Positions 34,430 to 44,128 of a stretch of 64,000 bases of DNA are shown here, one piece after another (within the stretch, counting starts at the first letter, position 1; each line of letters opens with the position of its first letter). This DNA is from Leptospira_A soteropolitanensis. GTDB taxonomy: Bacteria; Spirochaetota; Leptospiria; Leptospirales; Leptospiraceae. Below the pieces are notes generated by a model, which was not told the origin of the DNA, made no database searches, and worked only from the letters and a program-made list of their open reading frames with translations. The DNA lies in NCBI RefSeq assembly GCF_026151335.1, contig NZ_JAMQPP010000007.1. One strand, 5' to 3'. Made by a program: the position numbers and the translations under genes.

Positions 34430-35182
34430 ATGAGTAACCAAAAAACATTTTTGTATGATGTCAGTTTATTTAGAAATAAACTATTAAAAAGAACTTGGGC
34501 AGTTGTATCCTTATTTGTAGTTTTTGTTGCATATAACAGTCTGCAGGTGCCAAAAGAAGGTAGGGTACAGTTTTTTACCATTTTTGTTCCTTTGTTAGTA
34601 TTGTTCTTTTGGTTTCTCCGAAAAAATTACTTAAAACAGATAGAAATTTTATCATCTGGGCGAATTGAAATCGAAGGTGGGTCTTTAAAACAGTTTGATT
34701 CGAACGGAAATTGTGCTTCTATTCGGATGAAAGATTTAGAGCAGATAACAATCGATAAATTTCGTGGATATGATCGTATTGTTTTAGAAACAAAAGAAAA
34801 AATCTATCCACTTGTAAACATTGAAAAGCAGGAAGAATTAGTATCAATACTTGAAAAGGAATCAGGAATAAAAAGAATCAGTGATTTAACCGAAGACAGG
34901 TTATGGACGATCAAAACTCCATTATACTTTTTGCCAAGTATTTTGGTTTTGATAGCGACCTATCTTCCCACGGTTAGAGAAAAATTTCCGATTCTTTCTA
35001 ATGAGTTTTTGGGTTTATTTTTTAACGTAAATTTGATCATTTACCTTCTTTATTTACCTGAAAAACAAAATTATACCATTAGTCAGTTTTCGTTAAAACG
35101 AAGGATGATTTTTATTAGTTTGGTGGTATTTTTCTTTCAGGTTTATATTCAATTAGATAAGTCTGGTTGGTTAAAAAATTAA
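34430..35182 (+). CDS. Membrane protein of unknown function
   Basis: 250 residues with two hydrophobic helices near the N terminus (~22-70), a soluble stretch of ~90 residues with beta-rich PH-like character (IEIEGGSLKQF ... RIVLETKEKIYPLV), and three more helices in the last 90 residues. No named domain is recognised. It directly follows pyrE with no gap. This is probably operon convenience rather than a pyrimidine function. The frame has normal codon use for the region. Confidence 0.7.
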   Translation: MSNQKTFLYDVSLFRNKLLKRTWAVVSLFVVFVAYNSLQVPKEGRVQFFTIFVPLLVLFFWFLRKNYLKQIEILSSGRIEIEGGSLKQFDSNGNCASIRMKDLEQITIDKFRGYDRIVLETKEKIYPLVNIEKQEELVSILEKESGIKRISDLTEDRLWTIKTPLYFLPSILVLIATYLPTVREKFPILSNEFLGLFFNVNLIIYLLYLPEKQNYTISQFSLKRRMIFISLVVFFFQVYIQLDKSGWLKN

Positions 35183-35184
35183 TT

Positions 35185-36090
35185 TTAACTTTCCTGTTTT
35201 GACCCTACACTTTGCCTAAGTAAATTTAGTTTTGCTTGGGCATATCTTCGTAATTCAACCATTTCTGTTGCATATCTTTTTAATAGATTGTCTTGGTCCA
35301 TACGATTTTCCATTAGTTGTAAGGTATCACGAACATACTTAATGTCCTTTTCGTCTTTTAATTTACCTGATTGGATTAGTTTTTTTACAACATCAAATTC
35401 ATATTTTCTAAAATGAACGCGTAACAAGAATTCGGTGGAAAAATTTTCTTTTGCTTTAACCCAGTTTTGATCAACCTTTTCTTTTGGTGTTTGTTCTTTT
35501 AGTTGGTCTACGGCTCGTTTGGTTGGGTCGTAGTCTTTAATCGCTGCATTGGCTAATTCCTCGGAAGCAATTACTTCATCTTTGAAAATTTCTTGCAGTT
35601 TAGTTCTACGCCATTGGTCGGTATACTCGTAACTTTGCGCAGTCAACATCCTTTGGAATTCTTCGAGCATTACTGACAAATTAATCGAGCGACCGAGAGG
35701 AGTATTGTTAAACTCTTTAATTTTTGGAAAGAGTTCTCGCGTGATTTGAAAGGCAGATTTCCTTTTGTAATTACTTGCTTCGTATAATTTTTCCAAAGTT
35801 TCTTCGGAATGTCTTTTTAATTCGTTCAAAATGAACGGTTCTGCGAATACGTAAGCATCTTCGCCGTAAACAAATAAATTTGGATCAGGAGCGACTATGG
35901 ATACAATAAAAATATAATGACTGTCTCTTAGCGCGGTAAGTAATTTCCTGAGATCTTCTTCGGTTCTTGATAACTGTGAAGACCAAATCCGCAAATGTGA
36001 ATCTGAAGTCGGAATTTTTTCTCGTGATTCGAGGTTTTCTTTCCGAATCATTTCTGCAAGTTCCAAACAAACTTTGATACTTCCGGCCAT
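35185..36090 (-). CDS. Conserved-looking helical protein of unknown function
   Basis: 301 residues, no signal peptide or membrane segment, rich in charged residues and predicted mostly helical (long Glu/Lys/Arg heptad-like stretches, e.g. WVKAKENFSTEFLLRVHF and RDTLQLMENRMDQDN). No catalytic motif is recognised. It starts 37 bases downstream of the ABC permease gene on the same strand, so it may belong to that operon and serve the transporter, but nothing in the sequence proves it. Its stop lies 3 bases from the convergent membrane-protein gene. Confidence 0.65.
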   Translation of the reverse strand: MAGSIKVCLELAEMIRKENLESREKIPTSDSHLRIWSSQLSRTEEDLRKLLTALRDSHYIFIVSIVAPDPNLFVYGEDAYVFAEPFILNELKRHSEETLEKLYEASNYKRKSAFQITRELFPKIKEFNNTPLGRSINLSVMLEEFQRMLTAQSYEYTDQWRRTKLQEIFKDEVIASEELANAAIKDYDPTKRAVDQLKEQTPKEKVDQNWVKAKENFSTEFLLRVHFRKYEFDVVKKLIQSGKLKDEKDIKYVRDTLQLMENRMDQDNLLKRYATEMVELRRYAQAKLNLLRQSVGSKQES

Positions 36091-36127
36091 GAATAAAAAT
36101 TACCAATAGCACCTTTTCGGTAAAGAA

Positions 36128-38587
36128 TTATTCGTATTGCAGTTCTTTTGAAATTCTCATCTTCTTCAGGAAATAAAATGGCAGTAGGCAAATGAAAAAT
36201 GTGATTACGGGAATCAGTATCGGGAGTTTTACTACAAGTGCAGTTGGGTATTGGAAGTCGAGGATCCATCCAAATGCATTTCGATTGATTCCAAAAATAA
36301 CAATGGGGGATAAAATGATACTACTGACAATTCCTGAAAGGATTCCAAATGAAATTAGGAATAGTGTTTGGCTGTAGATTAGTTGGAACATTTGGTATGA
36401 GTCCATACCGATTGCCTTTAATCCAGCTAACATTTGTGATTTTTCTTTTATAAAATAAATAAGTGATGTTGTTAGTGCAAGTAAAGAAATAAAGAGGGCC
36501 GAAATCTTTAAAGTGTCTAAAATAGAAAAAACTTGGTTCATTCCCTCTAAATAAAGTTTCTTTAATTCAGTTTGGTTAATCAATTTTAATCCATTCGTTT
36601 TTGCTATATCTTGTAGTATGTTTAATGTTTGTTTTTCCGTGATTTTTTTGTTTTTAGTGATTCGTATCGAATTAAGATATTTGATAAAGAAGTTTTTCTG
36701 AAAAAATGAATAATCCATCATTATGGTTCCTCTTTCGGAGAAAAAATGATCTTTTTCATCTTGGATGTAAATGGAAAGTTTCGAGTTTAGTTCGGTGCTG
36801 ATCGTAATGGAACTCCCTTTGCAAATTCGATCCAAAAAACATAAGTTTTTTGAAACGATTAATTGGTTTTTGTCATAACCCGATTTGAAATTTAATACAT
36901 GTAAAGTGTAGTATTTCCCGTTTACGATAAATTTTGAATCAATGTAGAAGGGCTCTACCGTAGAAAATTCTGGAACTGTCTTTAGTGTTTCAAAGAGGAC
37001 GATAGGAACTCCTGGTTCTCCGGAGTTTAATTTTTTTTCGTTGATAAGAGAGTAGTCTGATTTGTTTTCTTCATCCACCCAATGAATGAGTGATCTTTCA
37101 TAACTACTTGTCAAACTAGTAAGGGTAAAAACAAGAGAGGTAGATAACATAATGGTGGAACAAGTGAGTCCATGTTTCCAGGGTTCCATTTGAATTTCTT
37201 TCAATCCTATTTTAATTGTTTGAGGAAAATGAAATTTTGAAAAATAATCATCTAATATTTGAACAAAATAAGGAATGGCCAAAAAGTTTAATGCTACAAA
37301 TCCAAGAATCACAAATCCAACCCCGATCATGCCTGGTAAAATCTGTTTAGCAAAACTAAGAAGACCGAGAGTTACTCCCAATAGGATAAAGAGGATGGAA
37401 AGAAATAAGGTTTTTTTGTTTGTGAAACCAAAAAAGAAGTCGGTTTTCGAAACATCTCTTTCTCGTATTAGGTCGATCGGAAGAATTTTATATGTTTTGT
37501 AAGAATTAAAAATCGAAGCGAGTACAGATCCAACGATGGAAATCAAAAAACCTGAAGCGATGATAAAGAATGGTATGTTGCGATAAGAACGAATTTGTTC
37601 GGAATCTGTGATAGTGTTTACTGTAGTGAATAAGTTGGTATTGGCAATGAATACTCCTAACGATATTCCTAAAATTCCCCCTAAGACTCCAATGACAATC
37701 GATTGCGATAAAAATAGTATAAAGTTATTTATTTTGTCGGAACCAATCGATAATAAAATTCCAAATTCATGTTTTCTTGCTAAATAAAGCCCAGTAAACA
37801 TATTGGAAACCATAAAAAAAGATATCAAAACCGAAACTAATGAAACGATAGTTAGGTTAATTTTTAAGGATCCTAAAGCGATTCCTGCACGTTCCAAAAT
37901 TTGTTCTTTAGGTTCATAGGTCCAATCTGAGGAATTTATTTTGTTTATAGTTTTTGGTTCTATTTCGTTTTCTTCTTGGATTAACCATATCGAGGTAATT
38001 TGATTTTTTTGATTACAAATAGATTGAAGCTTTGTTATATCCATAACAAGGAAAATGCCATCTATGGGAATAAGATCAAAATCTTCCCTTGTGATAGAAA
38101 CTTCCTTTTCACAAATGAAAAACTTTGGTGTCTTTTGTTGTAACTGGAATTTTTCGAATAGAGACTGGCTAAAAAAATATTTGGGTATTTTTTTGTTTTC
38201 CTCTTTCCTGAGGGAGGCTGGAAACGTTAGAAGAATATCTTTTCCTATAACGGGAAAACTAAGAATTTGTTCCTCGTTTAAGTGGATTGTACCTCTTTTT
38301 TGGAATTCCGGTTCTAACTTTACGTTTTCTAAGTTTTGCTGGTCTATCTCTTTTAGAAAGTGATCATCTGCTCCTTGGTTTTGGTTGTTTGCGACATACC
38401 TCCCGATAAATTTTTCGGAGGAATATCCGAGCATTTGGTCGAGTACACTCTGCTCGGCCCGCCATGCATTGATTTGTGTGCTCACAAATAAAGCAATGCC
38501 TAAGCTAATTGCAGCAATCGATAGAAATGTTCGGGAAAAATTATCTTTAAAGTATCGATAGATGAATAAGTAATAAAGAAATTTCAT
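36128..38587 (-). CDS. ABC transporter permease, FtsX/MacB type
   Basis: 819 residues: an N-terminal TM helix (YRYFKDNFSRTFLSIAAISLG), a large extracytoplasmic MacB-like domain, then two FtsX-type membrane modules (around residues 245-440 and 690-810), ten helices in all. This is the layout of the duplicated YbbP/LolC-E-like permeases, which act mechanically on lipids, lipoproteins or peptides from the periplasmic side instead of channelling a solute. The start overlaps the stop of the ATPase gene by 4 bases, so they form one transporter. Substrate unknown. Confidence 0.88.
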   Translation of the reverse strand: MKFLYYLFIYRYFKDNFSRTFLSIAAISLGIALFVSTQINAWRAEQSVLDQMLGYSSEKFIGRYVANNQNQGADDHFLKEIDQQNLENVKLEPEFQKRGTIHLNEEQILSFPVIGKDILLTFPASLRKEENKKIPKYFFSQSLFEKFQLQQKTPKFFICEKEVSITREDFDLIPIDGIFLVMDITKLQSICNQKNQITSIWLIQEENEIEPKTINKINSSDWTYEPKEQILERAGIALGSLKINLTIVSLVSVLISFFMVSNMFTGLYLARKHEFGILLSIGSDKINNFILFLSQSIVIGVLGGILGISLGVFIANTNLFTTVNTITDSEQIRSYRNIPFFIIASGFLISIVGSVLASIFNSYKTYKILPIDLIRERDVSKTDFFFGFTNKKTLFLSILFILLGVTLGLLSFAKQILPGMIGVGFVILGFVALNFLAIPYFVQILDDYFSKFHFPQTIKIGLKEIQMEPWKHGLTCSTIMLSTSLVFTLTSLTSSYERSLIHWVDEENKSDYSLINEKKLNSGEPGVPIVLFETLKTVPEFSTVEPFYIDSKFIVNGKYYTLHVLNFKSGYDKNQLIVSKNLCFLDRICKGSSITISTELNSKLSIYIQDEKDHFFSERGTIMMDYSFFQKNFFIKYLNSIRITKNKKITEKQTLNILQDIAKTNGLKLINQTELKKLYLEGMNQVFSILDTLKISALFISLLALTTSLIYFIKEKSQMLAGLKAIGMDSYQMFQLIYSQTLFLISFGILSGIVSSIILSPIVIFGINRNAFGWILDFQYPTALVVKLPILIPVITFFICLLPFYFLKKMRISKELQYE

Positions 38588-39288
38588 TTTTTTAGAATTT
38601 TGCCATCTAACATTCGCAGATTAATATCTCCAGAATCGCCGATTTGTTCGTTGTGGGTCACAAGAAACACAGATATGCCTAATTCATGAACACATTGATA
38701 GAATAATTTCATAATGATTTCGGAAGACCTTGAATCTAAGTTTCCCGTTGGTTCATCTGCTAGAATGAGTTTGGGTTGATGCACCATCGCACGAGCAATG
38801 GATACTCTTTGTTTTTCGCCGCCTGACATTTCTTTAGGAGTAAATTCTAACCTGTGTTTGAGTCCCACAAGAGAAAGAGCGTTTTGGGCTTTGGACACTG
38901 CAATGTTTTTTGGGGTTCCTAAAAGGTATAAAGGTAAAGCAACATTTTCCACTGCCGAAAGGTAAGGGAATAAATGGAAAAACTGAAATACGATTCCGAT
39001 TGTTTTTCGTCTATAAATGGTAAGTTCCTTTTCATTGGCACAAGAGAGCTGGTTTCCGAACACATTGACTTCACCTGAATCTGCTAATTCAATTGCGGAT
39101 AGGATATTTAGTAACGTTGACTTACCGCTGCCGGAAGGCCCCATAAGGGTAACTAGTTTTTTTTCTGCGATTTCAAATGAAATGTCATTCAATACAGGAA
39201 ATGCAAAATCGCCTTGGTAAAAAGTTTTGTTAACATTTTGGATTTTTATGACAGAGTTTGTGTTCGATTCTTTTTTTTCACTGCTCAC
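38584..39288 (-). CDS. ABC transporter ATP-binding protein, LolD/MacB type
   Basis: 234 residues from GTG at 39288, which has GGAAG ~10 bases upstream. The frame runs back another 80 codons, but that part is antisense to another candidate gene and lies outside the ATPase domain. Walker A is GPSGSGKST, the Q loop lies in GIVFQFFHLFP, the signature is MSGGEKQRVSIARA, Walker B is ILADEPTGNLD, and the switch His is in LVTHN. All are intact. This subfamily powers FtsX-type permeases such as LolCDE, MacAB and YbbAP. It is coupled to the permease gene by ATGA. Confidence 0.92.
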   Translation of the reverse strand: MSSEKKESNTNSVIKIQNVNKTFYQGDFAFPVLNDISFEIAEKKLVTLMGPSGSGKSTLLNILSAIELADSGEVNVFGNQLSCANEKELTIYRRKTIGIVFQFFHLFPYLSAVENVALPLYLLGTPKNIAVSKAQNALSLVGLKHRLEFTPKEMSGGEKQRVSIARAMVHQPKLILADEPTGNLDSRSSEIIMKLFYQCVHELGISVFLVTHNEQIGDSGDINLRMLDGKILKK

Positions 39289-39346
39289 TAAAAATAACTT
39301 CCCATTTATAAGACAGTCGAGAATATCAAGATATCGGTAAAACTGA

Positions 39347-39631
39347 TTGATAGCACGTATATTTTTTATTCTACTTCTGTCAGTCCTTGTGATCGGTAAG
39401 TCACAGTCCTGGACTTCGCTTGCGGAGTTTACCGAGTCTGGTGAGATCTTTACCTGTGAGAAAAATTTGGAAGAACTTCCGGGAGAAGAAGAAAGTGTTC
39501 TTTCTGTTCCCATATTCCCTGTTCTCATTTTAATTTCCCAATCTTATTCTTTTCGAAATATTCCTTCTTTCGCTTACCAAATCATTTCGATCAAATTCCC
39601 TGATCGCCGGGGCTCTCCCCAACTTACATAA
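39347..39631 (+). CDS. Possible small secreted or membrane protein upstream of the Hyf-like operon
   Basis: 94 residues from a TTG immediately after an in-frame stop. An N-terminal hydrophobic helix (IFFILLLSVLVIG) looks like a signal peptide, followed by an acidic stretch and a second hydrophobic segment (VPIFPVLILISQS). It ends 38 bases before the HyfB-like gene. Against it: a weak start, no strong ribosome site and no recognised domain. For it: no comparable signal on the other strand, and a plausible membrane-protein composition. Confidence 0.4.
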   Translation: MIARIFFILLLSVLVIGKSQSWTSLAEFTESGEIFTCEKNLEELPGEEESVLSVPIFPVLILISQSYSFRNIPSFAYQIISIKFPDRRGSPQLT

Positions 39632-39669
39632 CAGACTTATTTCTTTAAAATTTAATTTTTGAGGTAGTT

Positions 39670-41415
39670 ATGTTAGAAGATGAAAGAATTTCAATCTTCA
39701 GATCGATCCTAGTTGGTATATCGGCCTTGTCGCCGCTTGCTATATTTTTGTTTTCTAATTACGATGTTTTGTCTGTGGACTTTCCTATTTTGGTTGGTTT
39801 AGTCATTCAAGCATATATTGGATTTTCTTCCTTTATGTTGGTTCAGTCTTATGAGCCTAAAGAAAAAAATAAAGTCACGGTCGGCTATATAATCTTTTGG
39901 TCAGCGTTAGGTCTTTGTTATTTGTCAGGAAAATCACTCTTACTGCCTATTGCATTGGAAGTAACGTCCTTTTCTACTATTTTGATTTATTCTGGTACTG
40001 AGTTTGGCAAAAAACAAATCGAAAGTTTGGGTTCATTACTTTTAGCATCTGGAATATCAGCACTCTTTTTGTCCGCCTGGGTGATGTTACCTGATGGCGA
40101 CAATATCGGTATTATTTTACTTCTTGTTGGTTTATTGATTAAATCCGGATTCTCCGGATTTCATTTGTGGATTCCTAAAGTAAACGAGGGAGGTCCATCA
40201 CATGCTCTAGGTGCTTTTGCAGGAGTTTTGGAAGTATTCCCTCTTTTACTTTTTTACCGGTATGTTCTACCGAATCAATTGGATCCAATCATTTATCAGA
40301 TTTTGTTCCCACTTGCAGCATTGGGAATATTCTTCGGTGGAATTACTAGTTTCTTTCATAAAGATCCAAAAATATCTTTGGCATACAGTTCAGTTGAATC
40401 GATTAACTTTCTTTGGTTATGTTTGATCATCGCTGGAATGTTTCAGTTTTCAGTTGATTCGGAACTTATGACTTTAAGTAATTCTTTCCGAATATTGTTT
40501 TTTCTTGGTTTATTCCATCATTCTTTTTCAAAGACGTTCCAGTTGTTTTCTATCGGTATGGTGGCAAGGCTAAAAAATTCAAGTTCCAGTGATGAGTTAA
40601 AAGGAATCGGAAGACTCCTTGGAATCTCTCCTTTGTTGTTAGGTGCAGGTACTTTTAGTTATGCTGTACTTCCGGGCACTCTTGGATTTGTATCTGAAGC
40701 AACATACTTTTATTTGAATGCACGGATTTTGGATATGCCGATTGGTCGCTCGGTTTTTCTTTTGCCTTCGATGATATTTATCTTCTTTGGGATAGTCCTT
40801 GGTGGATTTACACATATCAAATTGTTTATGAGTTTATTTTTGTCTACTCCAGGCAAAGACATCACTATTCAACCATTTGGAGTGCAAAAAAGAAGATGGG
40901 TAACCATATCTTTGTTTAGTTTAGCATTAGTAATTTTTATTTTTCCTTTATTGATTCCTTACTTCGTTCGATTGCCAATGTTAAGTCCATTTGTCGATCC
41001 GCAATTGTTAGATTGGTTTTGGACCTTATCTTTGGTATCTTATGTAACGATTGGAACGGTGATTATTTTCCGATTGTATGATCGTTATCAACTAAAACGA
41101 TACGGACAACCAAAGAAAAAAAATTGGGATTGCGGTGGAGGTTACAGCGGCCACGAACTCTCAATACCGACATCGGTTTTTTCGGAACCGTTACGGAATT
41201 CACTCGGCAGGTATTTTTTAAGTAAGACAGGAGAATCAAAAGTGGATTCTTTTTTAATCAAAGGAATTACTTCATTTTTTCGTTTGGGAATAGGGATAAT
41301 GTCTAAAACAACTCATCCTAAAGATGAAGATGTAAGTCAATACCTTGCCATTTCATCTATTTTTCTAATCTTCATTTTTTCACTGCTTATCTTAGGTGAT
41401 TTTGGGGGTTTATAA
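39670..41415 (+). CDS. HyfB-like (NuoL/antiporter-type) membrane subunit
   Basis: 581 residues and about 14 hydrophobic helices of the proton-conducting NuoL/M/N-MrpA family. The central Lys-containing helix KSGFSGFHLWIPKVNEGG is the conserved proton-channel motif, and the C-terminal NWDCGGGYSGHEL followed by FSEPLRNSLGRYF is specific to HyfB/HycC-type subunits of hydrogenase-4-like complexes. It is the first subunit gene of the operon, with GAGGTAG before the ATG, and abuts the HyfC-like gene. Expected role: proton or sodium translocation in the inner membrane. Confidence 0.9.
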   Translation: MLEDERISIFRSILVGISALSPLAIFLFSNYDVLSVDFPILVGLVIQAYIGFSSFMLVQSYEPKEKNKVTVGYIIFWSALGLCYLSGKSLLLPIALEVTSFSTILIYSGTEFGKKQIESLGSLLLASGISALFLSAWVMLPDGDNIGIILLLVGLLIKSGFSGFHLWIPKVNEGGPSHALGAFAGVLEVFPLLLFYRYVLPNQLDPIIYQILFPLAALGIFFGGITSFFHKDPKISLAYSSVESINFLWLCLIIAGMFQFSVDSELMTLSNSFRILFFLGLFHHSFSKTFQLFSIGMVARLKNSSSSDELKGIGRLLGISPLLLGAGTFSYAVLPGTLGFVSEATYFYLNARILDMPIGRSVFLLPSMIFIFFGIVLGGFTHIKLFMSLFLSTPGKDITIQPFGVQKRRWVTISLFSLALVIFIFPLLIPYFVRLPMLSPFVDPQLLDWFWTLSLVSYVTIGTVIIFRLYDRYQLKRYGQPKKKNWDCGGGYSGHELSIPTSVFSEPLRNSLGRYFLSKTGESKVDSFLIKGITSFFRLGIGIMSKTTHPKDEDVSQYLAISSIFLIFIFSLLILGDFGGL

Positions 41416-42294
41416 ATGAATACGGTTATTTATTATATTTACTTGGTAATTCTTTTTATTGTAATGCCATTTCTTCTAACGGGTATTATACGGAAAGTTA
41501 GGGCCTATGCCCAAGGTAGGCGAGGTCCAAAATTACTTCAGTTTTTTTGGGAAGTGGATAAATCGCTTAGGAAAAAACCAATTTCTCACACAAACATTTC
41601 TGATTTTACACACTTGGCGCCAAGGGTCGCGTTGTTTTCATCAGTTATGATTTGGAGTGTAGTTTTGTTTGAATGGGCTCCTTTTATACTCATTCCGTTT
41701 TTTCTTGCTCTTTACCGGTTTTCTTATGTTAGTTTTGCGATGGAGGGAGCTTCTTCTTTTGGTGGGATGGCTTCGGGAAGAGAGATTTTACTTTCGGTAA
41801 TGGCTGAACCCACATTTATTTTAATGATCCTTGCGGCCCAGTCACATATTGAAATTTCTGTTAGTCCGCAAGGTGCTCTAATTGGTTTACTTTTCCTTTC
41901 CTTAGCATTTATTGCAATCCTTGCAGAACTCGCCAAACCACCGTTTGATGATCCAAGAACGCATTTAGAGTTAACTATGGTTCATGAGGCGATGATTTTG
42001 GAAGCTTCTGGGAAACAATTGGGACTATTTGAATTGGCAAGTTCCATAAAACTTTCTACTTTGCTTGTTTTTCTTGTAAAGTTAGCACTTGAACATTCTA
42101 AATTATTTCGGAATGAGGTTTTGGATAGTTTTGCAAGAGAGCTTATGATTGCTCCGATGGTGATACTACTTGCAATCATTCTTGGCTTCTGGGAGTCGAA
42201 TAGTGTTCGAAGGAAGTGGAGTTGGATCCCTGAGTTTATGGGATTAACGTTCATCGCGATATTAATTTTAGGCACATTGGTTAAATTGTCTTAA
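41416..42294 (+). CDS. HyfC-like (NuoH-type) membrane subunit
   Basis: 292 residues and eight hydrophobic helices, homologous to NuoH/HyfC, the subunit linking the membrane arm to the peripheral arm. The cytoplasmic loop RAYAQGRRGPKLLQFFW and the conserved acidic loop LAKPPFDDPRTHLELTMVHEAM (shown as AKPPFDDPRTHLELTMVHE) are intact, including the residues used for proton coupling in this family. The start abuts the previous stop codon. Retention of these residues suggests the membrane machinery is still under selection. Confidence 0.92.
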   Translation: MNTVIYYIYLVILFIVMPFLLTGIIRKVRAYAQGRRGPKLLQFFWEVDKSLRKKPISHTNISDFTHLAPRVALFSSVMIWSVVLFEWAPFILIPFFLALYRFSYVSFAMEGASSFGGMASGREILLSVMAEPTFILMILAAQSHIEISVSPQGALIGLLFLSLAFIAILAELAKPPFDDPRTHLELTMVHEAMILEASGKQLGLFELASSIKLSTLLVFLVKLALEHSKLFRNEVLDSFARELMIAPMVILLAIILGFWESNSVRRKWSWIPEFMGLTFIAILILGTLVKLS

Positions 42295-42302
42295 AGGTTG
42301 TT

Positions 42303-42914
42303 ATGATTTACGATTTTATTTATTTATTATTGTTACTTACTGGGATCGTCGTCTTAGTCGAAAACCGGTTGAGTCGAATTATCTTTTTTTTAAGTGTGCA
42401 AGGGTTCCTTTTGGTTTTCCCTGTTTTGCAAACACATGATGGCGACTTAAAACATGCCATTTCACTGATTGTTATGGTAGTATTGTTTAAAGGTATACTC
42501 ACACCCTGGGTTTTGAATTGGACTGCTAATAAATCAAAAATGAATGAGAGCACAACGCCGCGATTTGGTTACTTAGCAACTTTGTTGTTTATGGTACTTG
42601 GTTTGGTTTTGGCCGTAAAAATTACCGAAGGTGTTTCTGTTCTTTCCATTCCAGTACATAAAATAGGTCTGATTTACGTGATTTTACTCGTTTACGTGGG
42701 TATTCTTTGTTTTGTTGTTAGACGAAATTGGCTTGCTCTCATTGCCGGGTTTTGTGTTTTCGAAAATGGAATTTTTGTTTTAACTATGGTTTTAGACAAA
42801 GGCCTTCCTGTTGGACTTGAATTTGGATCTTTTTTAGATGCGATTTTAGTCATTGTATCGGGTGGAATTTTGCAGCTCTCTCCTCATATGCATACTAAGG
42901 AGAGAAAACTATGA
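42303..42914 (+). CDS. HyfE-like membrane subunit
   Basis: 203 residues and about six hydrophobic helices. HyfE-type proteins correspond to a NuoK-like part with an extra N-terminal extension, found only in hydrogenase-4-type and related complexes. The helix LALIAGFCVFENGIFVL contains the conserved membrane Glu (FENG) that is part of the NuoK-like proton path. Its stop overlaps the HyfF-like ATG by 4 bases. Confidence 0.85.
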   Translation: MIYDFIYLLLLLTGIVVLVENRLSRIIFFLSVQGFLLVFPVLQTHDGDLKHAISLIVMVVLFKGILTPWVLNWTANKSKMNESTTPRFGYLATLLFMVLGLVLAVKITEGVSVLSIPVHKIGLIYVILLVYVGILCFVVRRNWLALIAGFCVFENGIFVLTMVLDKGLPVGLEFGSFLDAILVIVSGGILQLSPHMHTKERKL

Positions 42915-44128
42915 TGGCAGAACTTTTTTATCTTTCGGGAGTCATCGCATTTATCGTAATATTTTTAGTCTCTGTTTTTGCTCCAACGAAGGGGCAAACA
43001 AGGATTTGGTTATGGAGTATTCTGAAGATATGTTTTTTTGGATCTTTATTTTACTCTTGGTTTACTGATAATATTGTTCTCAAATGGATCTTGATAGAAG
43101 CTTCTACCCTCTTTGGAGCTTTGCTCATTTCCTCTAGTGGAACGGAGCGTTCCTTTCATGTCGGCTGGAAATTTTTGCTTATCAATTCCTATGCTTTAGG
43201 TCTTGCATTTTTAGGAATTGTAATCCTACTGTTTGTCTCTACTCCTTTGGAGAATTTAGACTTTAATACTTTGAAACAGGGGTTAGTCGGCCAGAGCGGA
43301 CTTTTGATTGAGACTGGGATTCTACTAACGGTTTATGGATATAGTGGTAAACTTGGCCTTGTACCGAATCATTTTTGGGTAGGGGATACCTACGCGGAGA
43401 GTCCAAGTCAAATTTCTTCTTTGATTGCTTCCTTTGTGCCGGTCAGTGTGGTATTGGCCATCCGCCCTCTCATTCAGTTAGAACGTGAAATCAATCCACA
43501 TATGATTAATGCAGCCAATGGAATTTTGTTTATTGGGGTTCTAACCATTCTTTATTCTACATTGGTTCTTTTTTCGAAAGAAGATATTCGAAGGATCTCG
43601 GCTAAGGTCGCTCTTTTCCATACTGGTATGTTGACTTTGTTTTTATGGTTAGATGTATCGGATGATATATTTTACTTTTTACTAACAACTACAGTTCTTG
43701 TGAAACTTTTAGTATTTCTTTCTATGGGGATTTTGCGGATGGATGCAGGGAAAAGGAATATTTCGCAAATTTTAGAAAACTCTTCGCTTAGTCATAAAGC
43801 ATTGTATATGTATCTCTTGGCGCTACTAGTAGCCTTTGTATTTCCTTTGTCACCAGTTTTTGTTTTAGATTTAAAGGTAATTGAAATAGCAATCAAACAA
43901 AAGTTATTCTTCTTGTTTTTGTTCCCTATTATAGGAGCCATATTTTTCTTCATATCATTGAATAAAGTATTGCCTTTAGTTCGTTTGCCGAATCGGAATT
44001 TTGATTCAGGGGTATATAGAATATTACAAACAAGATTGGTATTCTTTTGGTTTAGTTTTTTATTCACTGTACTAGTTGGGTCGTACGGTTTAACCTATTT
44101 GTTGGCAGATTATATATGGAAAAGATAA
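42911..44128 (+). CDS. HyfF-like (NuoN/antiporter-type) membrane subunit
   Basis: 405 residues, a second antiporter-like proton-channel subunit with about 12 helices. The conserved segment KLGLVPNHFWVGDTYAESPSQI is the HyfF/HycC counterpart of the NuoN Lys helix, and RRISAKVALFHTGMLTLF is the second channel half. At 405 residues it is shorter than NuoN (~480). Two ATG codons in a row (42911, 42914) leave the start ambiguous by one residue. The 3' end overlaps the HyfG-like gene by 13 bases. Confidence 0.88.
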   Translation: MMAELFYLSGVIAFIVIFLVSVFAPTKGQTRIWLWSILKICFFGSLFYSWFTDNIVLKWILIEASTLFGALLISSSGTERSFHVGWKFLLINSYALGLAFLGIVILLFVSTPLENLDFNTLKQGLVGQSGLLIETGILLTVYGYSGKLGLVPNHFWVGDTYAESPSQISSLIASFVPVSVVLAIRPLIQLEREINPHMINAANGILFIGVLTILYSTLVLFSKEDIRRISAKVALFHTGMLTLFLWLDVSDDIFYFLLTTTVLVKLLVFLSMGILRMDAGKRNISQILENSSLSHKALYMYLLALLVAFVFPLSPVFVLDLKVIEIAIKQKLFFLFLFPIIGAIFFFISLNKVLPLVRLPNRNFDSGVYRILQTRLVFFWFSFLFTVLVGSYGLTYLLADYIWKR

